Shown here piece after piece: positions 1 to 12,400 of a stretch of 64,000 nucleotides of DNA. This stretch comes from Dryas octopetala (taxonomy: Eukaryota; Streptophyta; Magnoliopsida; Rosales; Rosaceae), in contig OY992840.1 of the NCBI GenBank assembly GCA_963921425.1, forward strand, positions 15,664,621 through 15,728,620, given 5' to 3'. Positions within the stretch are counted from its first letter, which is position 1. The number at the start of each line of letters is the position of its first letter. The notes below the pieces were generated by a model. It was not told where the DNA came from. It was given only the letters and a program-made list of their open reading frames with translations, and searched no databases. A program made the position numbers and the translations under genes.

Positions 1-1
1 C

Positions 2-401
2 TTCAAGGGGAGTGCTCAGAATGATATATCTGGAGGTAGAACAAGTGGATCAAAGCTTCCCAAGAATTCAGTCAAACTAAAAGAGAATGAGGATACCATA
101 ATGGAATCTCCTCAGGCAAATGATATTCCTCTTTCCTATGCCTCTGAAGCAAATGAGAGCATTGCATCATCCCCTGCTATTCATAAATTATTTAAGAAAT
201 GGCTGAGAATGCTCCAAACACCACCACCAAGTGAAGTTGTAGATGGGATTTTGGGAGAAGAACCACCTCCAAAGGAGATATCAGAAAATGAACATGAGAC
301 TCAAAACAAGGAAAGAGGTGGGATTCTAAGGACGGTTTGGTGCAATTTTCTGGGTTTAAATGCTACAATAAAGATACCCTTACTAATATTGTAAGTATAA
401 T

Positions 402-440
<39 letters not shown>

Positions 441-1083
441 CTTGTGAGGTGTTTTTTCGTATGCATGATTATTCAATGTACATACACTTGTCTACAGGTT
501 TTTAGTTTGGGTGCATGTCCAACTGTTGGATTGTCTGTTCAATAAATTCCACCATTTTATATGCTAGCCTTTTGGTTTTAAGTCATTAATGTGAAATATC
601 ACACACAAGTTACAACTTGATAACTATGCACACTATTTGTTTATTTTAATTGTCTGCTTAATCTGCAGCATCCCCTGGTACCTGGCAGTTAATGTGATGT
701 ATGGGGCTGAAGTTTCAAAAGAGTTGACTCCTTTGTGGGTTTTTGGACCCCTCATTGTAGCTCTCTACATCAAGATGGTTCAGTGGTTGTGTGCGCTCTA
801 TGTTTTCAGCTTCAAGCAGACTGTTAAAGTAATCAAGAACTTACCCACTTACTACATGGTGGCCTATAAATACGTTGCACATGGGAAGCTTAAAGAGGAC
901 ATACATGCTCGTTTCTGGCAACCTGTACTGAATATTAAGAATTTAGACTATAAGAAATTATCCAGAAGAAAACTGAAAGGATTGGAAGAACTGATAATGG
1001 AGAAGTACCTCGACTTTGTGGAATCAATATGGCCATATTACTGCAGAACAATCAGATTCCTAAAGAGGGCTAATCTGATTTAG
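2..1083 (+). CDS. 3' part of a plant membrane protein gene, EMB2759-like (5' end outside window)
   Basis: Two exons are visible: 2-390 (open to the left edge) and 669-1083, ending at TAG. The donor is GTAAGT at 391, the acceptor CTGCAG at 663-668, and the phase-2 join restores a Phe codon. The N-terminal part is polar and acidic. From the end of the first exon the protein becomes hydrophobic, and the second exon holds one or two membrane segments (IPWYLAVNVMYG, then WVFGPLIVALYIKMVQWLCA) followed by a basic C-terminus ending in FLKRANLI. I recognise no catalytic motif. The sequence and its neighbours suggest the plant EMB2759-type protein of unknown biochemical role; that name rests on memory of the family and of gene order, so the exon structure is surer than the name. 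The 3' UTR probably runs to about 1380. Confidence 0.75.
403..438. repeat. (CT)18 microsatellite in intron
   Basis: A perfect CT repeat starts 12 bases inside the intron, just after the GTAAGTATAATG donor region of the EMB2759-like gene. Confidence 0.97.
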
Positions 1084-2000
1084 ATGTATTTGAGGAATGT
1101 CTTTTGTGAGAGCAACGGGCTGAAATAGGAGTTGCTCCCTGGTGATGGTTAGCAAGTTTGTGTTTCTTTCAAGGAGCTAGCCAACCCCATTTTAGATTGG
1201 GTTTCTTCTTGATGTCTAGCTAGTCAAGGATCACGACAAGCAGATTTGTCCGGTTTCTGTAATTCTTATAGGCAGCATTCTTATTTTTGGATGAGGTCCC
1301 CTATTATTTTGTTTCTGTATTGTATTCAGCTGCTGCGAACGTTTTTGAGGTTCCTTAATGAGAAAGTATTTTCAACTCTTGTAGCAAGTCACTTATAGGG
1401 TTTGAATGTTGTTGTCAAACTTATCTTCTTTTTGTGCTATGATAGGTATCTGGAAATCATTTGCCCCTTGGAGTTTGGTCATGTGGTTTGAGTCATATCT
1501 TCTGCACTGATCCCCCAACCCCTCTTCCCCTTTGTCTTTTAAAAATTGGTCAAAGTTGATGGGACTCTGCTGTCGGAAGATAGTAGGGCCTGGACTGGAG
1601 GGATAGCAGAATGGGGGATGGAGTCTAGAATAGGGATGGCTTCTTCTCTGTTCATCAATTTCCCTAGAGTCTAGACCATGTCTTTTGGCTTAAACCCTTC
1701 CCTCTCAATTTCCAGTGTAGTTTCTAGTTTTCTACTTTCTGAAAGGAGCGGACACGTTCTACTTTGGTGACAAAGAAACAAAGCAATTGCTCAAAAGTCT
1801 TCTGTACAAGTACAAAAAATGATTAAAAAATCGCCCAGCTGTTTTTTCATCCGTTGTTAATTTGTTTTCTCTTTGAATAATGTGGCAACTACGTGTGATG
1901 CAAGACATCTGCATTTGGCCACTTGAAAATGGAATCGGCAAACTTGCCCTTTGGTGCATCCGCTGTTCTAGTAAAAACTGCAATGCATTAAAACATCCTA
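1084..2000. other. 3' UTR and intergenic stretch, no gene seen
   Basis: The first 300 bases are the likely 3' UTR of the upstream gene. The rest has only short open frames without recognisable domains. No tRNA, rRNA or repeat was recognised. Confidence 0.6.
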
Positions 2001-2009
2001 AAAATTAAA

Positions 2010-2960
2010 ATGCATATAAAATACAAAGTTAGAGTTCAAAAGCTTGCAACAAAAGCCCCAACAAATAGGCCTTACAAAAAAAAATCTCACAACAAAGCAA
2101 AAGCTCAATCAAATAGGCTCAACAAAATAAAAGTTCTAACCCTAGGCATTAGGGGTGGTTCAAGGGAACCACGCCACCTAGAATCGGAAGAAAAGACCAC
2201 CGTGGGGTGGAAGGGAGTAGAAAAGCCCAAAAGCTTCAACATCTCATCACAGCGTCACCGAGCAAAAACTACAACCACCAAAAAGAGCCAATGAGGCACC
2301 TAAGAACAAAAGGGAGTCGAGGAAGATGGGGTTGCAGACACCCATGTCGAAGCGCACATCTTCTAGTAAAATAGCGACTTAATTGCTTTTGTAACCACGA
2401 TCCAATCATCATCGCAAAAAATCCAAGAAATCTGACGAAGATGACAGGCCAGGTGGTAGGGAGCAGTGGAAGTAACGACTACCCAACACTTGCCGACAAG
2501 GGTGAGACTGAGAAAAAAGAGAGGAAAAACCTCCAAATCTGAGCATCAGTCTCTAGAACAAACCACCACAAGAAGGTGGAACAATCACCACAAAAAGGTG
2601 AAAAATCACCACAAGAGGGTGAAGCAGCTCTCAAAAACAGAGAAGTGGGAAAACTGGCAGTGAGGATGAAGGGAGGTGGGGCAAGGTAGGGTGAGAGGGA
2701 GGTGGTGGGTCAAGCGTGTTGCGGGGGGAGGGGCATGGGGGAGAGCGGGTGTGGCAGGAGGAAGGTGGTGCGGCGAAGGGTGACTGGAGGGAAAGGGGGA
2801 GGGAGGGGAGGGAAAAGGGGGTGGCGGCTGACTATCAAACCAACAACCCTAGAGAGAAAAGTTTTGGGTGCAACTATTCCCATGTCTAAGTTCAACCATG
2901 AATAAAGACTAGAAAAAAAAATAAAAAATAAAAAGAAAGGAGAGAGATCACATTTCACAA
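2010..2960. repeat. Low-complexity, purine-rich degenerate repeat region, unclassified
   Basis: The plus strand changes from an A-rich stretch to a very G-rich stretch (about 2640-2830). The minus strand therefore reads as C/T-rich, like the GC-rich leader of some retroelements. Open frames on both strands encode only Lys/Thr/Arg or Pro/Leu low-complexity peptides. No reverse transcriptase, integrase or LTR pair was recognised, so the class is left open. Confidence 0.4.
2564..2627. repeat. Three imperfect 21-22 bp tandem repeats
   Basis: Units at 2564-2585, 2586-2606 and 2607-2627 each begin CACCACAA and continue with an AAGGTG or AGGGTG core. Confidence 0.8.
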
Positions 2961-3667
2961 ACAAAGAAACAAACAAAATATCCACATAAGAGTTAGGGTT
3001 CAGTTCGACTCGAATTTAGGACTGAACCACAAACCAAACCGAATACAAAGAATTGATTTGGTTTGGTTCTAGTAGTAAGGATTTCACAACCAAACCGAAC
3101 CAAACCTACTCCTATCAGTTCAGTTCGGCCGATTCACTATGTTCTTGACATTTCTTTTTTCCCCTGTTTTAACATTTAGAGTTCAAAATGTCCCAAAATT
3201 CGATATCTCAATTGTTTTTTGCCCTTTTTGAAGCCTAGATACATCAGATGTGTATGAGACTATACATGTGCATGCATCATATATGCTTTTATCATTCTTT
3301 ACTTGTTTTGCTGCATTTGTTGTTCACATTTTGGAATGTCTATTTTTTCAAACACATGACATGCCTCTACAAAACTACAAAGATGTAAACATTTAGAGCC
3401 ATCTTCATCTTCCAACATCCTAAACTATTGAAACTATAAATTCATTAAGATTACAATCCAAAAAATTAAAAAAAAAAAAGCAACATGAAATAAAAATTAA
3501 GATTACAGTCCAAAAGATTAAAAAAAAGAAAAAGAAAAGCGGCATGAAATAAAAGTTAACATTACCATCCAAATTCCAAAACAAAGACCAAAATGAAATT
3601 ATGAACTTTCTAGTGTTCTACCACTAAGTCTTCCATGGGGCATGCCCATTGAAGAGTCTCTCGTGTT

Positions 3668-4414
3668 CTACTCCAGTTGGCAGCACCACCTCCCATCTTT
3701 CAAAGCCAATATCTTTTGTTTTTTGTCCTTTCCTCTATAGGGGTATTTCTTACATCTCTCAAGATGATGGTTCATACTACTTGTCCCATTTTTGTTGGTA
3801 TCGGCAGCATACTCAGCTTTGCAGTAGTTGCAACTAGCTTTAGGATATCCATCAGATGTATATTTTGTAAAATGATACCATACCTCAGATGGTTGCCTTG
3901 TTGAAAATTTTATTTTCATATTCTTAGCCTCGGCAGCTTGGCCACTCTCACCAAGTTGTGTTTGAGGCGCCGTTGTTTGAGTTGCATTAACTGGAGTCTC
4001 GGCAACTGGCCACCTCTCATCTTTCAAAGCCAATATCTTTTGTTTTTTGTCCTTTCCTCTATAGGGGTATTTTTTACATCTCTCAAGATGATGTTTCATA
4101 CTACTTGTCCCATTTTTGTTGGTATCGGCAGCATACTCAGCTTTGCAGTAGTTGCAACTAGCTTTAGGATATCCATCAGATGTATATTTTGTAAAATGAT
4201 ACCATACCTCAGATGGTTGCCTTGTTGAAAATTTTCTTTTCACACTCTTAGCCTCAGCAGCTTGGCCACTCTCACCAACTTGGGTTTGAGGCGTCGTTGT
4301 TTGAGTTGCATTAACTGGAGTCTCGGCAACTGGCGACACATGTGATTCGGCTGTCCCAGTCCCAGTAGTTCTGGTTCTTGCCTCTTGGTGAGGTGATTCA
4401 CCTGAGTTTTCCAT
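3668..4414 (-). CDS. Two-BED-finger hAT-derived protein (RICESLEEPER/ZBED-like N-terminal fragment)
   Basis: A 248-residue frame with a Ser/Thr/Pro/Glu-rich start and two nearly identical BED zinc fingers. Finger 1 uses C87, C90, H108/H109 and C113; finger 2 uses C195, C198, H216/H217 and C221. Each is followed by the KKYPYRGKDKKQKI tail typical of plant hAT transposase DNA-binding domains. The remaining transposase (DDE/RNase-H-like core, dimerisation region) is missing. The two halves repeat every 108 residues. An AG lies directly before the ATG (TTGTAG|ATG), and a good donor (ATCAG|GTATTA) lies at 5594 after a GA/CT-rich stretch, so a 5'-UTR intron of 4415-5593 is plausible. The fragment could be an expressed DNA-binding protein, or simply debris of an element. 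Expression is unknown. Confidence 0.6.
   Translation of the reverse strand: MENSGESPHQEARTRTTGTGTAESHVSPVAETPVNATQTTTPQTQVGESGQAAEAKSVKRKFSTRQPSEVWYHFTKYTSDGYPKASCNYCKAEYAADTNKNGTSSMKHHLERCKKYPYRGKDKKQKILALKDERWPVAETPVNATQTTAPQTQLGESGQAAEAKNMKIKFSTRQPSEVWYHFTKYTSDGYPKASCNYCKAEYAADTNKNGTSSMNHHLERCKKYPYRGKDKKQKILALKDGRWCCQLE
3686..4333 (-). repeat. 324-bp tandem duplication inside the BED gene
   Basis: Copies at 4010-4333 and 3686-4009 are about 96% identical by eye and keep frame exactly (108 codons each). The break lies at the RW|PVAETP junction of the protein. Confidence 0.9.
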
Positions 4415-4615
4415 CTACAACCAGCAGCACATAACACTGTTTTTCTTAAAAACAGCAGCAACTTACGAGTAGCAGATTACAATCATAACGGATTACTAAA
4501 TGGCAGCAAGTAGCAAGTAGCAGAATAGTAGCAGATTACATTTTCTTAAAAATAATTTTATTCTTAACCACGGCAGAAACAAATTAAAAGTTGAGAGAAA
4601 CTAAGAGGTGTATAA

Positions 4616-4871
4616 CTGTATATATGTCCAGTGGTAAGGACGAGTTGGGGAAGTCTGCCTAGTTTGCAAGGTCCTCAGTTCGATCCCCCCTGGGTGCAAA
4701 AACTCCTGTTGGGGCCAACATCACCCAATTCCACTATCGACAATCGATGGAGTTGGGGTTTGTCCTGGCCGTCCTGATTGATGAGTCTACATATGCCCTC
4801 GGTATTAGTCGGGTCAAAGATCCCAATACCCGAGTCATAAAAAAAAAAAAGAAAAAAAGCTGTATATATGT
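4616..4871 (+). mobile_element. tRNA-derived SINE with 12-bp target site duplications
   Basis: The body 4628-4859 starts with an A-box-like AGTGGTAAGGACG, has a B-box-like CAGTTCGATCCC at about 4677, and ends in an A-rich tail (about 4838-4858). It is flanked by perfect 12-bp direct repeats CTGTATATATGT at 4616-4627 and 4860-4871. Box order, tail and duplications together identify a Pol III-type SINE. It sits in the proposed 5'-UTR intron of the BED gene. Confidence 0.9.
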
Positions 4872-5593
4872 GCAGGTCTGCTGCATGTGAAAAGCATGAC
4901 AGTGAGATGAAGAAGACTTAAAACATAAGTGTATCTTGTTAATTGTTATAATAAACTAGCAGACATACAGTATGCATCCATTCATATGCAACACTACATA
5001 GCAGACATACCGACCAATGATTAAGTTTTCATATAAACATGGATTACTCATAATTTTTCCAGTTATTTCTGCCTATATGCACAATACATTTCAAATATTT
5101 GTTAAAATATTAACCTTATTAGAAATCTAACATATCCAACCTTCAAACAGTTTAGCTAAAACTGAACTAAAAGTTTACTCAAATTGAAAGTTTGAAACTA
5201 CTCACCCAAAGTCCCAAAGCAAAGCAGCAGTGCACAAGTCAACTGCAATATCAGATTCCTCAACCTCAAGGCTCAAGCCAACTGCCAGAAAATAAAAAAA
5301 TTGTTAGGAATGAAAACCAATACACACATGGTGATGGTTGTACAAAACCACCTATTCCATTGCTAAACAACTCAAAAATGAGCATGTTAAACATGTCAAC
5401 AAAACTATGACTTGCTGATTTATTGAGCAGAAAAACATGATACAGATTCCCTACTGGAAAAGAAATGCAAATACACATTCCATTGCATTTCTATTATATC
5501 TATTAATAGAGATGCAAATACATTGATTCATAATGGAAACTTGAAAAAATTGAACAGAATTTCGGTTAGGGACCTAGGGTTTCAAAATAATAC

Positions 5594-5765
5594 CTGATTT
5601 TGAGAGGAAGAGGGAGAGACATAGGAGGCGGCGGCTCGCAGCGAGAGAGAATGAGAGAGGGAGAGTGTCGGGCTGAGAGTATGAGAGAGGGTTTGGGGAA
5701 ATGGGGAAAGGCGCCAGTCGGAAAGCATATAAGCCACCAAAACGACGTCGTTTTACAGTTTGCAC
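5594..5765 (-). other. Candidate non-coding first exon of the BED gene
   Basis: On the minus strand this CT- and GC-richer stretch ends with ATCAG|GTATTA, a good splice donor. Its composition fits a plant 5' leader. It also lies in the shared upstream region with the plastid membrane-protein gene that starts at 6090 on the other strand. No transcript evidence is available. Confidence 0.35.
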
Positions 5766-6089
5766 TAGACTTTGGTTTGGTTCGGGTTGGTTCGGTCGGT
5801 TTTCATACCCAAACAGACTAAAGACGATGAAAGACGAAGGAATAGGATTTTGTCCAAACTAGTCACCCGCTTCATCCCACATAATATAAATAGTAAATAC
5901 ATATACAAAACCCCACTCCTCAGTATCTCCGAATTCCTCCACTTTCCCATCGTTTCCTTCTTTTTCCCGGAAAATATTCTATATGGGTGCCCTTAAATAT
6001 TCTTCGAATGAAATGGGTTTGCGTTAAAATCCAGCAGCATGCCGCGGTTGAGTCTCTGTTGACTGGGCTTGTTATTGCTTCCTGCAGAT

Positions 6090-9000
6090 ATGGCGCTTAA
6101 ATTTGGTTCTTCGGTTTCTTGTTCGGCAACTTCTCTTTCTTCCTATTGTCAAACCAGAAGAGGTCTTCAGGTGAGGTTTTAGTCCCGTTTGGTTACTCAG
6201 AAAATGTTCTACTTCATATCCCCCTAACAAAAAGAAAAACAATGTCTCATGTTGTGAAAATGTGTGTTGGGGTTCCTGATAGCTAAAAGGTTTAGACTTC
6301 AAATTAATTCTACCAACATCAGTGTACACAACAAAAAAAGGAAAGAAAAGAAAACAGTTAGATATTATTACTAAGATTATCTCATAGTGTACTGATATAA
6401 GGTTGTGCAGTACTGCTAGTTATTTAAGCTCTTGAATGAAAGAAAGAGGGTATTTGATGCTAAAGATTCTAGTTTGGCCCAGACTTTAGTTGCACTGGTC
6501 TGAAGTATTCAAAATTTTCGCTTAAATGCATGTCTTTGCGAGAAGCTAGAGGGATTGTGTTTCTGGTCTTGCGGCATTATGTAATATCTGAATATTAGTT
6601 AATAGCCTCTTTGTATTATCTTAAACATGAATGAGGCATGTTTGTTACGTTTGTTACTACTACTGAGCTTAAGCGTCTAGTAGTCAGAACAGTAACACAT
6701 TAGAATGCACCCTGTGCTGTGGATTTTCCCTCTTTTCTAGTTTTCTCTTGAGGGTTTTTTTAATTCACTTCTAGTTGGTTCATGGAACTCTAATCTAAAA
6801 ATGGATCTCCATCCATAGTCTAATATAATTTATTTCCTTTGATGTTCAGTTGAGCTTATCACGAGCACCGTACAGCAGCCAACAACATGATACTCAGCAG
6901 CTTAGATATGCTAAAGGTAGCTTTCATGTTTGTTCTATAATTTCTAAAGCTTTCAAATTCTGCTTTAGGGTACAATATAGCTAGCAAAAAATCTTAATTT
7001 TATTTTCCCTCTGGTAGTTAGCATGTTGTTCAAATCATAGTATAACTGTTAAGGAAACCTATGGACTTTATTTGATTGTAGCTTCTATTAATTTGACCTT
7101 TATTAGGTAACTTTTTTGCAAAACAATTTGTGAACTGTAAATCCCACTACTCACTTTGAGAAGTACCAAATTGGTTACTACTGTTCTAAATATGTTTTGT
7201 CCATTTCTTCTGTTACTGTGAGTAGGCAAGCCATGCTTATCCATACATCTAATACAGAAGTCAAGCAAAAGGATCCCAAAGAGTCAGAGTGTTCTCTTTG
7301 CTGTTTCTGAAGACCAGTCACAATATAGCGAGATAGAACCAGATGTTGTAGAGCAAGAAAATCACCGTCCTAATGGCGAAAGTATATTTCCTGCTAGCAG
7401 TTCATATTTCCATTTTGATGGTACCGCTGGAAAACCAGGTTTAATCTCATTTTATAACCGTCCGTATAAAAGAGAAGATGAAGTTTCTATAAATAATCCA
7501 GAAAGGAAGCAGAGCAACTTTTTATGGTTCATCGGTCCAGCTGTTCTTGTTGCTTCTTTCATCCTCCCCTCACTTTATCTGCGCAAAATTCTCTCGACTG
7601 TATTTGAGGATTCTTTGTTGACAGGTGAGGATGCATATATTTCTGTGGTGGTTTTATGTTTTTCAAGTCCAGATATTTGTTGTCACATGTTTTTAATTAA
7701 AATTATAATCGCACTATATACTTAGGAGGAACATGAAAGTTGTCTCATCATCATGAGCTTTTGTTTCCTTATAGATATCTGTATAGACCTTGCTGAGTAT
7801 CACATTCTCTATGCTGCGACTTGCATTATTATTGATTTCAGGTAAACAGGATGGATTCCATACTTGGTTCCACCAAGATGAAAGTTAATGCTGCCCACTC
7901 AAATGGATGAGGGGCAAGGGACACTAGACACTTATTGGTGAAGGAATGATCCTAGGCAATTTATGGACAGCTTTGGCTTCTAATAAGACAGAGGACCGGT
8001 GGGAGACAGGATGTATTGGCTTTTGGGCGACTTATCTTTATATTACTTCAAAGTAGGTTAGAAAATTTTAACACTAATATGATAGAGATAGATGACTTTA
8101 GATACACTGGAAGCATAGCTAAAGGGTGATGGTACAGAGAAATATCTATATAGGAAGGCTGGTACTCAATGGGAACATGGATGAAATATTGAATAGGATG
8201 TGAAGTTATTAGAAGTTACATGAGATGTGGTTCAGTGGCTTGGCAAAGCTGTGTCTCCTTGTTTTTTCAGCTCTTGCAAACTAAACGAGTATTGGCAATA
8301 AGAATTTGGCATGTTTTTAATTACTGTAGTGTGTCAAAACTTTTGGCTCATATCATATTTCAAATAGATTCCATTTTCCTTTAGAAACTCATTTAGTTCT
8401 GTTGTCTTAGGAAACTTTTTTTCTTGTCTAATCCATAATCTGCTCTGTATCAGATTTCCTCATCTTGTTCTTCACAGAAGCTCTCTTCTACAGTGGTGTT
8501 GCGGTGTTTCTTCTTCTGATTGACCATATAAGGAGGCCAACTGAACCAGAATTGGCTATGTACAGTAACGGAACCCTGGGCCCTCAATTAGAACAGCGAA
8601 TCTCATATGTTGCTGCCTTGGTACTTAGTCTTATAATTCCTATGGTGACTATGGGTTATGTCTGGCCATGGACTGGCCCTGCAGCTTCTGCTACTCTTGC
8701 TCCATATCTTGTTGGTATAGTTGTCCAATTTGCATTCGAGCAGTATGCAAAACATAAGAAGTCGCCTTCATGGCCTGTTATCCCAGTCATCTTTCAAGTA
8801 AGGCCAATCATATTCTTTCAGTTTCAGTAAGGAAATTGAAAAAATTAAAATAAATAAATTTGATTCCATGCTATATCTTGTGTCTGTTGTTACCTTGTAA
8901 TTTGTTAGGTTTATTGGGTGATAGCTCTTAACATTCTTGCCTGTCTAAATAAATAGGTTTGATATGTATGGCCATCAATCTCCCTTTTTAAACTGTGTTT

Positions 9001-9292
9001 TGTTTAACAATCTCAATTAAATTCGATTTGGAAAACTATGAAATGATATGAATATTTTTTTGGTTATGCTTGACAGGTTTATAGATTGCATCAACTGAAT
9101 AGAGCAGCACAGCTGGTGTCTGCTCTGTCATTTACGGTCAGAGGAGCTGAGATGACCTCACACAACTTGGAAATAAACAGCTCTTTGGGTACACTTTTGA
9201 ATGTCCTTCAATGCCTCGGAGTTATCTGCATTTGGTCTCTCTCAAGTTTCCTTATGAAGTTTTTCTCTTCTACCACCATTACTGCACAGTAA
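6090..9292 (+). CDS. Plastid-targeted multipass membrane protein of unknown function
   Basis: Five exons: 6090-6170, 6850-6916, 7226-7624, 8454-8797, 9077-9292; all junctions are GT-AG and phases agree, giving 368 residues. The N-terminus is rich in Ser/Arg and poor in acidic residues, as in a chloroplast transit peptide. Exon 3 encodes a soluble acidic stretch and then a first membrane segment (FIGPAVLVASFILPSLYL). Exon 4 adds FFTEALFYSGVAVFLLLID, a second hydrophobic stretch and the Trp/Pro-rich GYVWPWTGPAAS. Exon 5 ends with a last membrane segment. It resembles the family of Arabidopsis At1g48460/At5g63040, annotated vaguely as membrane or ribonuclease-BN-like proteins; no nuclease motif is visible. 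The start was chosen as the first ATG giving a transit peptide. Confidence 0.8.
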
Positions 9293-12200
9293 ATGCATCA
9301 ATATCATTTAAGGATCATGTGATTCAGAAACTCTGCTAGTGAGTTCAACTTCTTTTGTTGTGGCTTAGTTCTTGACAGCAAGGGGCACTGAAGCACGTGA
9401 CGAGTCTCAAGCAAGTTAGAAGGTAGTTGCATAGGATTTTGTAAATGAGAACTAACAATGCAAGAGAGGGCAAAGGTGGTGAAAGTTTTGGTTCTTCTAT
9501 TTTCTTATGATTCGTTGCACTCCAGTTTTATTGTACATGGATTACATTTTCTGCCACGACCTAGAGCCAGGATTGTGGTGATCCCCATGGTTATAAACAA
9601 TTTCTTTACATTGAAACATATTGGTTTAGAATTTGACAGAAAGCTCAGTTGCAAGCTTTTATGATCTCCCAAAATGGATTTCTTTGCAAAATTGAATTTA
9701 TCTATGGAACCATGGGTGTGATAACACTTAACTATGTGCTGGTGTCAAAAATTTGGTCACATTCACTCACTATCATCCACTGCAGTTAGTCCCTCTCTTT
9801 CCTAACAGATTAAAGTCAAGTTTTATTTGTCGCATCTAATGAAAGCTCGGCAGTCCAAATTTTGCAATCTTGCACTGAAGAGCCAACAATCTCTTCTCTG
9901 ACATTCTTTAGAGAAGCTTTATTAATCAGTCTCTTCTGTGATATTCTCTCCGTGGTCCAGCTTTTAAGAGCCTACAAATAGAGTTGGCCACCAAAACTAC
10001 AAGATTATAAATAAAAGGCAGGCCAAAGTCAACATTTCCCTGATGATCAAAGAAAAGATTAAAATAATAAAGTCTACACTAACTGTTATACAACTAGTAA
10101 ATAATTACTGGTTTGGACAAATAATCCTTGACTAAACTTGCCAGGTCTGTATTCAAAAATATCTGAGAAATGAAAATCAATGTTCTTCAGAATATTATAG
10201 ATCATCAAAATTATAATGTGGACTTGTTGATATGTTATCTTTTTTATTAATATACTTATATAAGTTATAACTACTTTTGCTAAAAAGTGAACCTTCTTTC
10301 TTATAAATAATAAGATTCATTGGTTGCTACAATTCTTATATTGATGACTACAATTCTTATATTGATGACTTCAATTATGTACCTTCTCCTTTGTCTGTGT
10401 CGTTTGATTATTGCCCTTGGCTCTCAGTGGCGTGATAATTTTAACTTAAACTTAATTGTCTTCTGGTTTATTTTTAAATCCCAAAGGGGATGGAACATTC
10501 TCTCTCTTATTCCTACAATTCAGATAAAAACTCAGATTAGGTTGAGGACAATAATATCTTGAAAAATGATACAATACGTTGTATTGCGTACTGTCAGAAA
10601 GAAAACTCTTATTGGGTGTTTGAAAAATCAAACTCAGCTGCATTATAGAAACGAATATATGGCATATCTTGAGCCATGTAGATTTGCAGTCATGAAGATG
10701 TTTCTGACCTATTGGACCAACTTGTTGCACGTGATACCTTTTTTATCAAAGTTGCATGTGTAACACTCGGTTAACCTTTAACCTTTATATAGGGGCAGGA
10801 CCATAGTCAAATTGGTAATAATATTTCTACTCTACAAAAGAAGGCAAGTCCAAATTTTCTTCTCTAAAAATCATAACTGAAAAAATAAAGATAAAAACAA
10901 GAATTCTATGTAGGTAAAGCTGAGAATGAAAAATAAGCATTTGGGTGACATTTTTTTTTCTTTTTTTGATCAAGCATTTGGCCATTCGGGTAACAAATAT
11001 AAATGGTCCAGCTAGATGAGTACTTTGTTTCCTCTTTGAGGATTTTGGTGGGGCAAACCTTGTTAGGTTTTCATCCATATTGAGTGCCTCTTCTTGGATC
11101 CTGAGAGACCAAGCAAAGGTGTAAGATATAAAGCTATTGCTGATAGCCAAGCAATTAGAATTCTGTATCAAAGATTAGAAAACCAAGTTTCAAGCAAACT
11201 TATTTGTCCTCTTCTTCTTGGGTTCATTATAGTAGCAGGAATATATCCCTTCAATATATTGAGGCAATATTCTCTGCCCATTTTATTAGGCCTAATTGGG
11301 CCAACTCAACCTCTTTTGAACGTATTACACCAAACCTCACATGGTCTTTGGTCCTATTCCTTGTTTCAACATGATTGATCAAGTGGTCTACTGTGAAATT
11401 TTGATCGATCAAACGTGGTTGTTTTGGTTTTATGTTTTCTTCTTATATTAAATGTAGTATTTGGTGTTACAGTACAAAATATCTAATGTTTGAGTATTCA
11501 ATCCTTTTGTTTTTTCTTTTGACTTGGAGAAGGGGAAATGTGAGAGTCAAATTTTGGCCATAGGTGTCGGGATAAATCCTCTACCACTTGAGCTATAGAA
11601 GAAAATTGTGAAGGGCTAGCAATTATGTTAAAGAGGATATGCACAATATACTAATTACAAAAACCATGATGCAAAATGACAGTAGAAGATGCATGAATCT
11701 ATCATCTTTGTTATGCCCATGTGCTGCAACACACAATGGATTTGTAACTATTTAGTTGACTGAAGTCCTAGAAGTTAAACTGACCAAATCTATGAGAAAG
11801 TCAATCATAATTTTTGGGAATATATTTGTGGGTTATAAGAAAAAAATTCATATTGTGACTCGGATAGTTTATTTATATTGCAGAGATCAGCCACCCTAAA
11901 TTTAAAGCCTAGAGTGAGGTCCACTTGTTGAATTTTTCTATTAGGCACAAGTGGGGTCTTCCTCCTAACTTTGTGTTCTTCTTTCAGCCATGCTTATACA
12001 CCATCTTATCTCCATGCACTTCCCCATTCCATAAGATTCTTAAACATTGTTTCAACATTCCATGTATGCCTTGAGAAGAAAAAGGAGAGAAAAGAAACAT
12101 CATATCTTTTAGCAACACTGGAAAAAGGTAAAAACAGATGGCTACCTTAAAAGAGGACTCTTGGTTAAAGCTTAATTACTTTTGATGCACTATGATTATC

Positions 12201-12400
12201 AACTTTCTTAGCAAACTGATTAGGTAGCTAGGCCTACTTCAGTAGGCTATTTAAACTCCAAGCATCCATTATTCCACCATAGTTTTAAACTTCTGTTACC
12301 TGTTAATCAAATTCCCTCCTTGAATGATATTCCATCTCTTGTTGCCACTTGGCTAGCTTGCTGATTTTGTTGAACTCAAATTCTCTTGCTTGTTCTTGCC
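9293..12400. other. 3' UTR and intergenic region, no gene seen
   Basis: The stretch is AT-rich with short unrelated open frames. A 21-bp direct repeat with the core CTACAATTCTTATATTGATG lies at about 10327-10370. I see no domain-bearing frame and no recognisable RNA gene. The last few hundred bases are the likely promoter of the LRR gene. Confidence 0.6.

Larger units (their letters stand above)
2995..5806 (-). mobile_element. Candidate truncated hAT-type element carrying BED-finger fragments
   Basis: Regions at about 3000-3135 and 5770-5806 are rich in repeated GGTTCGG/AACCGAACC-type motifs in opposite senses, a pattern seen near the ends of some plant hAT elements. Between them lies a BED zinc-finger reading frame but no transposase catalytic domain or dimerisation domain. 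I could not find convincing terminal inverted repeats or an 8-bp target duplication, so the boundaries are approximate and the call is inference. Confidence 0.3.

Noticed and set aside
2010-2294. 94-codon plus-strand frame rich in Lys/Thr/Arg
   Set aside because: Low-complexity translation of an A-rich repeat region; no domain and no gene context.
4672-4690. Possible tRNA gene (B box)
   Set aside because: No complete cloverleaf; tail and target duplications show a SINE instead.
11094-11378. 94-codon plus-strand frame with hydrophobic stretch
   Set aside because: No family resemblance, splice support or codon pattern; likely chance.
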